This document shows, piece after piece, positions 1 to 9,232 of a DNA stretch of 64,000 nucleotides; position 1 is the stretch's first letter; every line of letters begins with the position of its first letter. Below the pieces are notes generated by a model, which was not told the origin of the DNA, did not search any database, and saw nothing but the letters and a program-made list of their open reading frames with translations. The position numbers and the translations under genes were made by a program. Origin of the DNA: Companilactobacillus kimchii DSM 13961 = JCM 10707 (GTDB lineage: Bacteria > Bacillota > Bacilli > Lactobacillales > Lactobacillaceae); assembly GCF_001435445.1 (NCBI RefSeq), contig NZ_AZDH01000026.1:2055-66054 (forward strand), read 5' to 3'.

Positions 1-4
1 ATTT

Positions 5-75
5 AGGGATATAGTTTAAAGGTAGAACTACGGTCTCCAAAACCGTCGGTGTGGGTTCAATTCCTACTATCCCTG
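5..75 (+). tRNA. tRNA-Trp (CCA)
   Basis: The acceptor arm AGGGATA pairs with TATCCCT, the anticodon CCA is at 37-39 in a seven-base loop, and the T arm contains GGTTCAATTCC. The gene is the first complete one of a five-tRNA array that probably extends left of the window. Confidence 0.95.
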
Positions 76-93
76 TTTCTACCTTTTGATCAT

Positions 94-167
94 GGCGGTA
101 TTGGTGAAGTGGTTAACACATCGGTTTGTGGTACCGACACACGTGAGTTCGATTCTCACATACCGCC
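94..167 (+). tRNA. tRNA-His (GTG)
   Basis: The acceptor arm GGCGGTA pairs with TACCGCC, the anticodon GTG is at 128-130, and the T arm contains GAGTTCGATTCTC. The extra 5' G with a C opposite it, expected for histidine tRNA, is compatible with these ends, so the exact boundary is uncertain by a base. Confidence 0.93.
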
Positions 168-176
168 TATTTTTAT

Positions 177-248
177 TGGGTTATAGCCAAGCGGTAAGGC
201 AATGGACTTTGACTCCATCATGCGCTGGTTCGAATCCAGCTAACCCAA
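177..248 (+). tRNA. tRNA-Gln (TTG)
   Basis: The acceptor arm TGGGTTA pairs with TAACCCA, the anticodon TTG is at 209-211, and the T arm reads CTGGTTCGAATCCAG. The U-A closing pair of the acceptor is usual for glutamine tRNA. Confidence 0.94.
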
Positions 249-268
249 TTGCTTTGTAAATTGAATAT

Positions 269-339
<71 letters not shown>

Positions 340-376
340 TTGGTTATGCTTAAGTAATCAGGCATGTTAATAACAT

Positions 377-460
377 GCCGGTGTGGCGGAATTGGCAGAC
401 GCGCAGGATTCAAAATCCTGTTCCCAGTAGGGAGTATCGGTTCGACCCCGATCACCGGTA
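377..460 (+). tRNA. tRNA-Leu (CAA)
   Basis: This is a class II tRNA with a long variable arm. GCCGGTG pairs with CACCGGT (one G-U pair), the anticodon CAA is at 411-413, the variable stem is around 421-435, and the T arm contains CGGTTCGACCCCG. It is the last tRNA of the array. Confidence 0.94.
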
Positions 461-480
461 TTAAGCGATTAATATCAGTT

Positions 481-514
481 AACTCTAATCATTAAATGAT
501 TGGAGTTTTTTTTT
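481..514 (+). terminator. Terminator of the tRNA array
   Basis: ACTCTAATCATT and AATGATTGGAGT form a hairpin followed by a run of nine T. It closes transcription of the tRNA cluster. Positions 515-678 hold nothing else recognisable. Confidence 0.85.
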
Positions 515-678
515 ATATAATCTAAAATAAGTATTAACAATACTAAGTAAAACTATTGCAAATAAGTAAATTAGATGTTTTAATGAAACATGAAAGCAGT
601 ATTTGTGCTTATTATTTTTGAAAAAGATAAAAGAGTATTTCTAATACTCTTTTTATAGAACAGGATGAATTAAAAGTA

Positions 679-2523
679 ATGAAAACTAAACAGGAAAAGA
701 TATATCGTGACTTAGTCAAAAATATTGCGCAAATAGATTCCGATATATCAGCTTTAGAAAAGTGTGTATTAATTGTTTCAGTAGCATACCTAAACGCGAA
801 AGAGATACCAAACCAGCCGAAAGATAATTTCGGCAAAACTTTGTTTCGGTTGTTAGAAACAAAGAATGACATTCTTAAAATAGTTCTTCCAATAGTGGCA
901 AAGATAATAAAAGATCTGCCCATAGAAATATATCAGGAGATGGTTAATTTTGTTGGTGAATTAGACGGTCCAAGCGTAGCAATGTTCATTCAACGTTATC
1001 TTGATACGGTTTCAAAACGAGTATATGGTGGTATGACGTCATCTGAAGATATAAATGATTTATTAGTTAAATTAGCTAATATTAAGGCAAATGATGAGGT
1101 CTTAGACCCTACTTGTGGAATTGGGGGAACTTTGCTAACCATTGTGAGAAACAATCCTCAACAGCGTGTATATGGTCAAGATATTAATTCGGTATGTATT
1201 GCTATTACAGAAATGTTATTGGAAATAAATGGTTCTACAAATTATCATCTTTTTATTGGTGACACTTTAGCAAATCCCTATTATATTGAGGATGAGAGCT
1301 TGAAGAAGTTTGATGTAGTGATTACTGAACCACCGTTTGTTTCTCAATTTGAAAAAGGGCTGAATAAGAACGATAAATATGATAGATACTCTTTTGGCAC
1401 AGTTCCTTTAAAAAAGGCTGATTGGGGATTTATTATGAATGCTATAAATTCATCTAAAGAATTATCCGGCCGAGCAATAGTATTACTTCCTACGGGAGCC
1501 CTATTCAGAGGAGGATCTGAGAATGAGATCCGTCAAAGTATTTTAAAAAAGGATTTGTTTGAAGCCATTATTTCTTTACCAGGTGGATTGATGCCAAGTA
1601 CTACTGTTCCAACCAGCATCTTGATATTTAATCATGACAAATCAATTGAACAGAAAAATAAAACATTATTTATAAAGGTTCCAAAAGAATCTATTGTTCA
1701 AATGGGTAAGAGGACACGATTAACTGATGAGTCTATCGAAAAGATCATAACAACGACTCGAAATTTTAAGGAAATTAAGAATTATTCAATGATTGTGTCT
1801 AATGATCAGATCTCAACTAAAAATATGATGGTTGAAAGATATATAAAAAAAACAGTTTATAATTTTAACAATCGAAAATATTATATTAATTTAGTAGACT
1901 TTTATAATGGCAATACTGTGGCACTTAAAGATATCTCAAAAATAGATCGTGGATATAATATGGTTTCTAAGAATGAAAACTTAGAAGGTAAGTACTGGAT
2001 TATGAAAATTTCTGATATGGATTCTCAAAATATTAACTATGACAAGATGTCGCGAGGAGATGTGGAGGAAAGAACCAAGGTAGATAATTACGAATTGCAA
2101 GATGGAGATATCGTAATGACTGTTCGAGGTATATTCAAGCTACTGATGGTTAAGGATGTTAAAGATAAAACCTTGATCAACAGTAATTTGGTCAGATTAA
2201 GAGTTAATCCGAAACTATATAATCCAAATTTTTTAAAATTGTTCTTAGACAGTCCTATTGGTAGGGCTCAATTAGATAGTTTTACAGTTGGGACGACAGT
2301 TAGGCAAATTCCAATAAAAATGTTAAGCGAATATCAGTTGCCACAACTGAGCTTAGAGGAACAAGAAAAAGTTGTTCGTAATTATTTACAAGAAACAAAT
2401 GAAATTCAGTCAAAAATAAATAAGTTACAAAATTTGAAGAAAAAAAATAATCAAGAACTATACAAAAAAATGGGCTTGGATGGATTATATCAAGTGAGTG
2501 GAGAAGAAGATAATGATTTATAA
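679..2523 (+). CDS. N6-adenine DNA methylase-like protein fused to a specificity-like domain; catalytic motif altered
   Basis: The 614-residue protein has a helical N-terminus (about 1-110) and an HsdM-like SAM-dependent methylase core. Motif I is DPTCGIGG at 143-150. A C-terminal part (about 370-600) resembles an HsdS target-recognition domain, with a closing lysine/glutamine-rich coiled segment. The architecture resembles a fused modification/specificity subunit of a type I-like system, but no HsdR or nuclease gene is nearby. The motif expected to be NPPF reads EPPF (TEPPF, residues 216-220). The codon GAA is clear at 1327-1329, so the usual catalytic Asn is missing. Motif I is intact, so SAM binding is plausible while methylation is doubtful. 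The stop codon overlaps the start of the downstream sigma-factor gene by 11 bases, which suggests translational coupling. The family call is confident; the activity is not. Confidence 0.8.
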   Translation: MKTKQEKIYRDLVKNIAQIDSDISALEKCVLIVSVAYLNAKEIPNQPKDNFGKTLFRLLETKNDILKIVLPIVAKIIKDLPIEIYQEMVNFVGELDGPSVAMFIQRYLDTVSKRVYGGMTSSEDINDLLVKLANIKANDEVLDPTCGIGGTLLTIVRNNPQQRVYGQDINSVCIAITEMLLEINGSTNYHLFIGDTLANPYYIEDESLKKFDVVITEPPFVSQFEKGLNKNDKYDRYSFGTVPLKKADWGFIMNAINSSKELSGRAIVLLPTGALFRGGSENEIRQSILKKDLFEAIISLPGGLMPSTTVPTSILIFNHDKSIEQKNKTLFIKVPKESIVQMGKRTRLTDESIEKIITTTRNFKEIKNYSMIVSNDQISTKNMMVERYIKKTVYNFNNRKYYINLVDFYNGNTVALKDISKIDRGYNMVSKNENLEGKYWIMKISDMDSQNINYDKMSRGDVEERTKVDNYELQDGDIVMTVRGIFKLLMVKDVKDKTLINSNLVRLRVNPKLYNPNFLKLFLDSPIGRAQLDSFTVGTTVRQIPIKMLSEYQLPQLSLEEQEKVVRNYLQETNEIQSKINKLQNLKKKNNQELYKKMGLDGLYQVSGEEDNDL

Positions 2524-3391
2524 TTTTTATGGTTTTAAAATCATTTTAAAACGTTCCGATAATAAAGTGATTTACCGATATGAAAATGTTTTGCGCCCAG
2601 ACGAAGTAAATTTTAAACATAATGAGAGGTATGTTTTAGAATACAATAATGGAGATGCTCAAGCATTATCTAAATTAATTAAAGCTAACAGTGGGTTAGT
2701 TCATAATTTTGCTAATCGCTATTCTTCTTACCTAGGGTCAGGGTTAACTAAAGAGGATTTAGTTCAAGCAGGTTATATTGGTCTGATAAAGGCTGTGAAA
2801 CGCTATGACAGTAAAAGAGATAATAAGTTTTCAACCTATGCATATTGGTGGATTAGAAAAGAGATTTTGGATGAAAAGGATAGTATTAATTTAACGATCC
2901 GTATACCAGGCCATAAAGTAGCTGCTATCAAGTTAATTAAATTACTTGAGAATCAAAGTATGGAATTATATGGCAAAGTAAATGTAACTTGGATATGTCA
3001 AAAGGCTAATTTCAATGAAAAGCAATATCACTATTTGTCCCAAGTTGATCGAGAAAAGTCAGCGCCTATGAGTTTGGACCACCCAGTATCCGATAATGAG
3101 AATATTCAATTATCGGATACCTTACCTGATGCAAAACAAAGTATTCAAGCCATTATTGAGAATGATTTTTTACGTGAAGATCTTTATAAACAATTGCATC
3201 GACGTCTAACAGCGAGGGAAGTAAAAGTTATTATTGAACGTTATGATTTTGATAATCATGGTCAGCGGACTTTATCAGAAATTGGACGAGAATTAGGAGT
3301 TACTAAAGAACGTATTCGTCAAATTGAAAAACAAGCAATTAATAAATTACGTGACGTTGACGGTTTAAGAGATTATTTCCTCAATAACTAA
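2513..3391 (+). CDS. Alternative sigma-70 family RNA polymerase sigma factor
   Basis: The 292-residue protein carries sigma region 2 (about 45-125), with DLVQAGYIGLIKAVKRYD and then FSTYAYWWIRKEI, the -10 melting and recognition segment. Region 4 (about 225-288) is a helix-turn-helix containing LSEIGRELGVTKERIRQIEK, which would bind the -35 box. The ATG at 2513 is preferred over the in-frame GTG at 2498 because GGAG at 2500-2503 lies at a good distance. It overlaps the methylase-like gene by 11 bases. It is shorter than a primary RpoD and lacks a region 1.1, so it should be an accessory sigma factor. Its regulon cannot be seen here. Its 3' end overlaps a convergent gene by 11 bases. Confidence 0.88.
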   Translation: MIYNFYGFKIILKRSDNKVIYRYENVLRPDEVNFKHNERYVLEYNNGDAQALSKLIKANSGLVHNFANRYSSYLGSGLTKEDLVQAGYIGLIKAVKRYDSKRDNKFSTYAYWWIRKEILDEKDSINLTIRIPGHKVAAIKLIKLLENQSMELYGKVNVTWICQKANFNEKQYHYLSQVDREKSAPMSLDHPVSDNENIQLSDTLPDAKQSIQAIIENDFLREDLYKQLHRRLTAREVKVIIERYDFDNHGQRTLSEIGRELGVTKERIRQIEKQAINKLRDVDGLRDYFLNN

Positions 3392-3857
3392 TGTGATCCA
3401 CTAAAACAGAGACAGCATTCTTATCGAGGTATTTATCGTTGAAATTCTGTTTCTTACTAATTTTGGTTTTACCATTTAAGAATCCTTGGATCGTTATCCT
3501 TTGATTCTTTTTTATTTTATGGTCAAGTTTAACTGATGTAACAAAGTATTGATTACTGGTGATCAAGGGTGCCAATAATATAGTAGTTTTACCGGAATTA
3601 TCAGTATGGAAATCTTTAACGTAGAAGTTTTTCAGGGCAATGCTCATGAAGAGAATATTGCTATCATATTGTTGCATGGAAGTTATGTCCAATTTTTTCA
3701 TAATATCCGGATATTTTGATTCAATCTTTGACGATTTTTTTCTTTGTGCGGCTTTGATTATATTATTGGATTGATTATTGACTAAATTATTAAATGGAAT
3801 ATTAGTACCACCAAAAATAGTTAGACTTGTTAATAAGGCAATTTTCTTTCTATTCAT
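3381..3857 (-). CDS. Small putative secreted protein, function unknown
   Basis: From the ATG at 3857 this is a 158-residue protein. Its N-terminus (MNRKKIALLTSLTIFGG) looks like a short signal peptide or single membrane anchor. The rest is Lys-rich and predicted to be extracytoplasmic, with a later part that may form beta strands (TTILLAPLITSNQYFVTSV). The start at 3857 follows a GGGGGG stretch. An upstream in-frame extension to 4037 exists, but it is very AT-rich and hydrophobic and would cover the promoter region, so it was not chosen. It is convergent with the sigma-factor gene, sharing 11 bases, and divergent from the TetR gene. No family was recognised. Confidence 0.55.
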   Translation of the reverse strand: MNRKKIALLTSLTIFGGTNIPFNNLVNNQSNNIIKAAQRKKSSKIESKYPDIMKKLDITSMQQYDSNILFMSIALKNFYVKDFHTDNSGKTTILLAPLITSNQYFVTSVKLDHKIKKNQRITIQGFLNGKTKISKKQNFNDKYLDKNAVSVLVDHISY

Positions 3858-4062
3858 ATCAATGTTTACCCCCCATAAAGTTTCGTTTTCAAAGTCATTA
3901 TAATTCTTGAATATCATCAAAAATAGGAATTTGACTATGTAATTTTTGATAAAATATAGTATTTTATTTATTATTAGTTTCTTCACAAAATCGACCAAAA
4001 AGTATATTAAAAAAGTCACTTTTTTGTTAGGATACAAGTAAAAATCGAGAAGAGGTAATGCT

Positions 4063-4566
4063 GTGAATAGAACTGTTGATCATTTAATCCATACAATGTT
4101 TGAAGAATTATCAGTCAATCGAGTGAGAAAATTTACTATAACTGACCTGACTAAGGCATCAAAAGTTACTAGGGGTACGATCTACTATTATTTCGATAGT
4201 ATTGAGGATATCTATATGGCTACCTTTGAGAAAAAAATCTTAAACGTAGCAATTAAAGAGAGTGACGATTTTAACAAATTTATTGGTAAATTTATTTTAT
4301 ATATTAGTGAGAATAAAACTTTTAGTTTGAATTTTTATCGATTAGCCGAATTAAGCATTAGAAAGAAATTTTTGATCAATATTTTTAATAGCCAGCTTTT
4401 AAAATATAATTTTAAGATCAATCCGGATAATATTTATCTCGTCAGTGGTTTATGTTTTATTGTAATTAATTGGTTGGATAATAGTTTGGAAATGGAAACA
4501 GACCTTGTTATTCAAGAAGTTAACCATTATTTGGAATTTTTTCAAATTACTTTTAAACAGATTTAA
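4063..4566 (+). CDS. TetR/AcrR family transcriptional regulator
   Basis: The 167-residue protein has an N-terminal TetR-type helix-turn-helix (about 8-50) with FTITDLTKASKVTRGTIYYY followed by FDSIEDIYMATF, and a divergent ligand-binding C-terminus. Translation starts at GTG 4063, six bases after AGAGGT. It is transcribed divergently from the small secreted-protein gene at 3381-3857, whose promoter it could control; that target is inferred from position only. A strong hairpin terminator follows immediately. Confidence 0.8.
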   Translation: MNRTVDHLIHTMFEELSVNRVRKFTITDLTKASKVTRGTIYYYFDSIEDIYMATFEKKILNVAIKESDDFNKFIGKFILYISENKTFSLNFYRLAELSIRKKFLINIFNSQLLKYNFKINPDNIYLVSGLCFIVINWLDNSLEMETDLVIQEVNHYLEFFQITFKQI

Positions 4567-4592
4567 AAAAGTGTTCAAATTTTGAACACTTT
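4565..4592 (+). terminator. Terminator after the TetR gene
   Basis: AAGTGTTCAAA and TTGAACACTTT form a near-perfect hairpin flanked by A and T runs, so it may act in both directions. Confidence 0.75.
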
Positions 4593-4720
4593 CAGAAAAT
4601 TGCATATATAAAGCTGAAAACAATTTGGTTATGATAATAAATGTAATCAAGTCGATGAACTATTTGATCACTGATTTGATTAAATTTAAGAAAAGGGGCT
4701 GCGAGTAATAATTTTGTAGA

Positions 4721-4750
4721 AAAAGTGATGATAAAGATCATCGCTTTTTT
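4721..4750 (+). terminator. Hairpin terminator upstream of a GNAT gene
   Basis: AAAAGTGATGAT, loop AAAG, ATCATCGC and a T6 run form an intrinsic terminator. It lies about 60 bases before the next gene. It ends a transcript from the left, or a short untranslated transcript from 4593-4720. Confidence 0.7.
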
Positions 4751-4813
4751 GCGTTTAACGCCTAATTTGAGATTATTCTAATTTCATGTATTATATATAC
4801 TTGAGGTGGAAAA

Positions 4814-5380
4814 ATGTTTAGAAATGCAAAAGCAGAGGATGCGGATCAGATATTGCCAATCCTTTTCCAAATCTTTGATGAGATGGAACTCGACGTATTT
4901 AAAGAAGTTGGCGATGAAAAGATGGCTCAGGTTATCAAAGAGGGATTCTTTCAACCAGGCTATCGTTATGGATTGGATAACATTCTCGTTAACGAAATCG
5001 ATGGTGAAGTAGTAGCAATCATGGTCGGCTATCCTGAAAGTCTAGAGGATGGCATTGATGAACCTTTGATCAAAATTATGCACAAGTATGGTATCAAAGA
5101 AAAGAACTTGTTTGGCGATAAAGAAGCTTGGCCTGGCGAATGGTATTTAGATTCATTTGCGGTAGCTCCAGCTTATCAAAACAAGGGTATCGGAACAAAA
5201 ACGATGGAACATTTTATCGAAGTTATGCGTGAACGCGGTGAAAAAATCCTTAGTTTAAATGTTGATGTAAACAATGAGCCTGCTAAGCATGTATATACAA
5301 AGACTGGTTTTAAGAAAGTCGGACAATTGTATATCGGCAGTCATTTATATGATCACATGCAATATGATTTAGAAAAATAG
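4814..5380 (+). CDS. GNAT family N-acetyltransferase
   Basis: The 188-residue acyltransferase uses acetyl-CoA to acetylate an amine of unknown identity. The GNAT core shows in the second half: strand WYLDSFAVAPAYQNKG continuing to IGTKTMEHF, the V/A-x-x-Q/R-x-x-G-x-G/A pyrophosphate-binding loop. It is followed by LSLNVDVNNEPAKHVYTKTG, the motif B helix and tyrosine. A good ribosome site GAGGTGG precedes the ATG by four bases. It is a single-gene unit bracketed by terminators. The substrate cannot be read from sequence. Confidence 0.85.
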   Translation: MFRNAKAEDADQILPILFQIFDEMELDVFKEVGDEKMAQVIKEGFFQPGYRYGLDNILVNEIDGEVVAIMVGYPESLEDGIDEPLIKIMHKYGIKEKNLFGDKEAWPGEWYLDSFAVAPAYQNKGIGTKTMEHFIEVMRERGEKILSLNVDVNNEPAKHVYTKTGFKKVGQLYIGSHLYDHMQYDLEK

Positions 5381-5442
5381 TTATAACACATCTTGAATTA
5401 TTTTGAGATATATCTTACTTATTCCAAAATATGCTAATAATA

Positions 5443-5500
5443 AAAAAGGTGTTCATATCAACCCAATATTGTAAAAGCGGTTGATATGAACACCTTTTTT
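5443..5500 (+). terminator. Strong long-stem terminator
   Basis: AAAAAGGTGTTCATATCAACC pairs with its exact complement at 5479-5499 around a 15-base loop. The flanking A and T runs make it effective on both strands. It ends the GNAT gene. Confidence 0.88.
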
Positions 5501-5583
5501 GTTTAGAAAGATTATGTATCGTAATCATTATTTTTAATAAATATCCAAAATGCTATTTAGTCTGAAGTAAGAATTTCAATTTT

Positions 5584-6135
5584 TTAATTGCACTTACTTT
5601 TGAAATTGTTCAAGTAGGGAATTTTATTTTTCAGTAAACTATTATTTAGATCTGCATTAGGAGTAAGGGTGGGTAATTTGATGTATCTATTTAAAAAGAT
5701 AGCCAAAAGAGTACCAACGGGTCCATCATCCATATTAGCAAAATCTAGTTCCAATCCGGGATGGCCTTGAGCCAAGATAGTTGGTTGCACACAAATAATT
5801 TCTTTACCTTCTTTAGTAACGTGATAATCGGACATAACTAGGTTTCCTGTAACATTCCAATTGATATTACTAAGATGGACATATTTAAGATCTAACATAG
5901 GTATGGCATTAATTGTCGCTTTTTCTTCACCATTAATTTCAATTGAGTAGATTTTTAAAAAGCTGTTTTTTAATTTTATTTCACCGATCAACGTATTCAA
6001 ACGATTATACAATTTAATTAAGAAAGGATTTTTTTTATCACGTGATGCAATAAAAATAGTTTCTTTATTTTGATTGATCACCACTAAGATGTTACCAACC
6101 GCTAAGTCCGCTTTTCGAATATAAAGATTCATCAT
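5584..6135 (-). CDS. LURP-one/tubby-like fold candidate, function unknown
   Basis: The 183-residue soluble protein looks strand-rich, with repeated hydrophobic segments (NILVVINQNKETIFIASRDK and LKIYSIEINGEEKATINAI). The pattern suggests the LURP-one/YxjI-like tubby fold, but the assignment is tentative. The start codon ATG overlaps the stop of the upstream HAD hydrolase gene (ATGA, 6132-6135), so the two are translationally coupled. A second ATG follows directly. There is no signal peptide and no catalytic motif that can be named. Confidence 0.6.
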   Translation of the reverse strand: MMNLYIRKADLAVGNILVVINQNKETIFIASRDKKNPFLIKLYNRLNTLIGEIKLKNSFLKIYSIEINGEEKATINAIPMLDLKYVHLSNINWNVTGNLVMSDYHVTKEGKEIICVQPTILAQGHPGLELDFANMDDGPVGTLLAIFLNRYIKLPTLTPNADLNNSLLKNKIPYLNNFKSKCN

Positions 6136-7013
6136 TTATTCTGATTCTTTGCCTTTGCAATGACTTTTTCAACAATTTGGGCAACACCATCATTGACATT
6201 GTTGTCTGTTTGAATCTGTGCCAATTTGGCAATAGCGGGAATAGCATTTTTCATGGCAACACCAACACCAGCATCTCGAATCATTGACTCATCATTGAGG
6301 TTGTCACCGATAGCCATAGTTTCTTCTTGAGAGATGTTTTTATCCTTAGCAAATTGTAAAAGAGCGATGCCCTTTTGGGCGTCAATACTGTTGATTTCTA
6401 CGTTATTTGGTGAAGATGATGTCACAACGACGTCATCAATATTTTTTTCGATATCTTTTCTCAAGGGTACTAATACTTCTGTGTCCTTGCCACTAAAGGC
6501 CAATAATTTCATAACCTTATAGGAAGGATCGTTGAGAATTTTGTCGTAGCTGTCAACAAAATTCATTGGTGTTAATTTAACACGGGCTAAAGTATCTTGA
6601 AGTGCTTGTTCGTAAGTTGTACTAGGATTTAATTTAACCAATAGTTCCGCTAAACTGGAAACACGCAAATCTTTATTGTCTGAAAAAATTCCTTTGTTAG
6701 TGACTACTTCAAAGTAAATTTTGTGTTCCTTTAGGTAATTAATAACCTCTGTTTTTGATTTTTCAGAAATAGGATTACTAGAAATAAGTTTTTCATTTTC
6801 ATCGTATACTTCAGCACCATTTAGAGTGATGTATCCGGGATGAACTCGATTTTTCAAAAAAGGCTTAGCTTCATCAAGGCTGCGACCAGTTGCTATTATA
6901 AATTCAATGCCATTCTTTTGGGCATCTTTAATGGCTTGTATGTTACGATCTGAAACAGCCATTTTATCGTTCAATAATGTACCATCCATATCGGATGCAA
7001 TTAATTTAATCAT
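6132..7013 (-). CDS. Cof-type HAD-IIB phosphatase
   Basis: This 293-residue cytosolic phosphatase of the HAD superfamily probably acts on sugar phosphates or other small phospho-metabolites. Motif I is DMDGTLLND (residues 8-16), with the nucleophile and general acid aspartates. Motif II is the IIATGR threonine. The C2B cap lies in the middle, and motif IV is [12 protein letters not shown] near residue 240. The length is typical. It is the first gene of a two-gene minus-strand unit with the LURP-like gene. The ung promoter lies divergently upstream. Confidence 0.92.
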   Translation of the reverse strand: MIKLIASDMDGTLLNDKMAVSDRNIQAIKDAQKNGIEFIIATGRSLDEAKPFLKNRVHPGYITLNGAEVYDENEKLISSNPISEKSKTEVINYLKEHKIYFEVVTNKGIFSDNKDLRVSSLAELLVKLNPSTTYEQALQDTLARVKLTPMNFVDSYDKILNDPSYKVMKLLAFSGKDTEVLVPLRKDIEKNIDDVVVTSSSPNNVEINSIDAQKGIALLQFAKDKNISQEETMAIGDNLNDESMIRDAGVGVAMKNAIPAIAKLAQIQTDNNVNDGVAQIVEKVIAKAKNQNK

Positions 7014-7094
7014 AAAGTTCCCTCCGAGTGCGTTATGCTATATGTGAATGTTACCATATTTTATGGAATTAATATCAAACAGGTAGGTGTAAAT

Positions 7095-7787
7095 TTGAAA
7101 ACGCTAATAAAAAATGATTGGCAAGGTGTTCTTCAAGGCGAATTTGACAAACCGTATTATGAACAATTGCGTGAATTTCTTGTTAATGAATATAATACTC
7201 AAACAATTTATCCGGAAATGCACCATATTTATCAGGCTTTTCAGTGGACCTCATTTGCTGACACTAAAGTAGTAATTTTGGGACAAGATCCTTATCATGA
7301 ACCTAATCAGGCTATTGGTTGTAGTTTTGCAGTGGCTCCGGGTGTAAGAATACCGCCTTCATTGAGAAACATCTATAAAGAATTACAGGATGATTTAGGT
7401 TGTACACCAGTCGAACACGGTTATCTTAAGGCCTGGGCTCAACAAGGTGTATTGCTTTTGAACTCAGTTTTAACCGTTAGACGTGGGCAAGCATTCTCAC
7501 ATAAAGGAAAAGGTTGGGAACAATTAACAGATTATGCAATTCATGCATTGTCTGAACGTGGGAAAGTGGTCTTCATTCTTTGGGGAAATGCTGCTAAAAG
7601 TAAAATTCCTTTGATTGATCAGTCAAAGAATACGATCATATCCTCACCACATCCTAGCCCATTTGCCGCTAGATATGGCTTTTTCGGTTCCAAACCATTT
7701 TCTAAAGCAAATGCTGCACTTTTAAACTATAATGAAGAGGAAATAAATTGGCAATTACCTGAGAATGCCGATGAGACGGAGGAATAA
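7095..7787 (+). CDS. ung: Uracil-DNA glycosylase (family 1)
   Basis: The 231-residue enzyme removes uracil from DNA in base excision repair. The water-activating loop GQDPYH and the following AIGCSFAV are present. So are the uracil-binding region ([16 protein letters not shown]) and the minor-groove loop [13 protein letters not shown]. The TTG at 7095 is chosen as start: it follows AGGTAGGTG and yields the usual [10 protein letters not shown]-terminus. An in-frame ATG at 7035 would add 20 residues not seen in the family. The gene is two bases upstream of pta and likely co-transcribed with pta-tsaE-GNAT. Confidence 0.95.
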   Translation: MKTLIKNDWQGVLQGEFDKPYYEQLREFLVNEYNTQTIYPEMHHIYQAFQWTSFADTKVVILGQDPYHEPNQAIGCSFAVAPGVRIPPSLRNIYKELQDDLGCTPVEHGYLKAWAQQGVLLLNSVLTVRRGQAFSHKGKGWEQLTDYAIHALSERGKVVFILWGNAAKSKIPLIDQSKNTIISSPHPSPFAARYGFFGSKPFSKANAALLNYNEEEINWQLPENADETEE

Positions 7788-7789
7788 TA

Positions 7790-8758
7790 ATGGATTTATT
7801 TGAAAGCCTTAAAAGTAAAATTGACGGAAAGAATTTGACAATTGTTTTCCCAGAAGGTGAAGAACCTAGAATTCTAGGCGCCGCATCTCGACTTTTTAAA
7901 GAAAATATTTTGAAGCCTATCTTAATTGGTGAACAAGATAAGATTGAACAAGTTGCTAGTGAAAAATCATTTGATATCTCTGGAATTGAAATTGTTGATC
8001 CTAAAAAATATGCTGATTTTGATACTTTGGTTGATAAATTTGTTGAACGTCGTAAGGGTAAGAATACTAAAGAACAAGCTGAAACTATGCTTTTAGATAA
8101 TAATTATTTTGGAACAATGTTAGTTTATACTGACAAAGCTGATGGTATGGTTTCTGGAGCAATTCATTCAACTGGTGATACCGTTCGTCCAGCCCTTCAA
8201 ATTGTCAAAACAGCTCCTGGTAATTCAAGAATTAGTGGTTCATTCATTATGCAAAAGGGTGACGAACGCTACATGTTTGCTGATTGTGCAATTAATATTG
8301 ACCCTAATGCTCAAGAATTGGCTGAAATTGCTGTTCAAACTGCTAAGAGTGCTAAACTCTTTGACATTGATCCTAAAGTTGCTATGCTTAGTTTTTCAAC
8401 TAAGGGTAGTGCCAAGAGTGATGACGTGACTAAAGTAGCTGAAGCTACTGAAATTGCTCATAAGTTAGCACCTGATTTGGCTCTTGATGGTGAATTACAA
8501 TTTGATGCTGCGTTTGTACCAAGTGTTGGTGCCCAAAAGGCTCCTGGTTCACAAGTTGCCGGTCATGCTAATGTGTTTGTTTTCCCAGATTTACAATCAG
8601 GTAATATCGGTTATAAGATTGCCCAAAGATTTGGTGGCTTTGAAGCTATTGGACCTGTTTTACAAGGACTTGCTAAGCCAATTTCTGACTTATCACGTGG
8701 TTGTAATGAAGAGGATGTTTACAAGTCTGCCATTTTGACAGCTGCCTTAGCATTATAA
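7790..8758 (+). CDS. pta: Phosphate acetyltransferase
   Basis: The 322-residue enzyme interconverts acetyl-CoA and acetyl phosphate. With acetate kinase (31065-32261) it forms the ATP-yielding acetate branch. Family features include VFPEGEEPRILGAASRL at the start, the central GMVSGAIHSTGDTVRPALQI and the C-terminal QSGNIGYKIAQRFGG phosphate-site segment. It is the short Pta form without an N-terminal regulatory domain. It lies second in the ung-pta-tsaE-GNAT operon, a gene order common in lactobacilli. Confidence 0.96.
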   Translation: MDLFESLKSKIDGKNLTIVFPEGEEPRILGAASRLFKENILKPILIGEQDKIEQVASEKSFDISGIEIVDPKKYADFDTLVDKFVERRKGKNTKEQAETMLLDNNYFGTMLVYTDKADGMVSGAIHSTGDTVRPALQIVKTAPGNSRISGSFIMQKGDERYMFADCAINIDPNAQELAEIAVQTAKSAKLFDIDPKVAMLSFSTKGSAKSDDVTKVAEATEIAHKLAPDLALDGELQFDAAFVPSVGAQKAPGSQVAGHANVFVFPDLQSGNIGYKIAQRFGGFEAIGPVLQGLAKPISDLSRGCNEEDVYKSAILTAALAL

Positions 8759-8773
8759 AATTTAGGAGAGATT

Positions 8774-9232
8774 ATGCTTGAATATCAACTAACAACCCAT
8801 TCATATGAAGAAACTGAGACATTAGGAGCAAAGATATCCGAACTGTTAAAAGCAGGGGATGTAATTGTTCTAAATGGCGATTTGGGTGTCGGTAAAACTA
8901 CTTTGACACGTGGATTAGCACGTGGCTTAGGAATTAAAAGAAATGTTAAAAGTCCTACATTTACTTTGATACGTGAGTATCAAGACGGAAGATTACCACT
9001 TTATCATATGGATGCTTACCGTTTGGAAAGCAGTCCGGATGAGGATTTAGGATTTGATGAATACTTTAATGGCAATGGGATCACTATTGTTGAGTGGCCT
9101 CAATTTATTAAAGATGAAATTCCAGCAGAACATATTTCAATTAATATTGCTCGTTTGTCAGATACTGATCGTCAAATTGTTTTTAAATTACATGGTGAAA
9201 AATACGCTGATCGCAAGTTTGGAGACCTTTAA
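8774..9232 (+). CDS. tsaE: tRNA threonylcarbamoyladenosine biosynthesis ATPase TsaE
   Basis: The 152-residue ATPase drives the TsaB-TsaD-TsaE complex that makes t6A37 on ANN-decoding tRNAs. The Walker A motif is GDLGVGKTTLTRGLARGLG (about residues 36-54). KSPTFTLIREY and LYHMDAYRL follow, and the Walker B-like segment is ITIVEWPQ. It has the usual length. A ribosome site TAGGAGAG precedes the ATG. Its stop overlaps the start of the next GNAT gene (TAATG). Confidence 0.95.
   Translation: MLEYQLTTHSYEETETLGAKISELLKAGDVIVLNGDLGVGKTTLTRGLARGLGIKRNVKSPTFTLIREYQDGRLPLYHMDAYRLESSPDEDLGFDEYFNGNGITIVEWPQFIKDEIPAEHISINIARLSDTDRQIVFKLHGEKYADRKFGDL

Noticed and set aside
3858-4037. N-terminal extension of the small secreted protein
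   Set aside because: No ribosome site at 4037, extremely AT-rich, covers the divergent promoter region, and a signal-like start fits better at 3857.
8142-8738. Two frames inside pta
   Set aside because: They are shadows of pta in another frame with no ribosome site.
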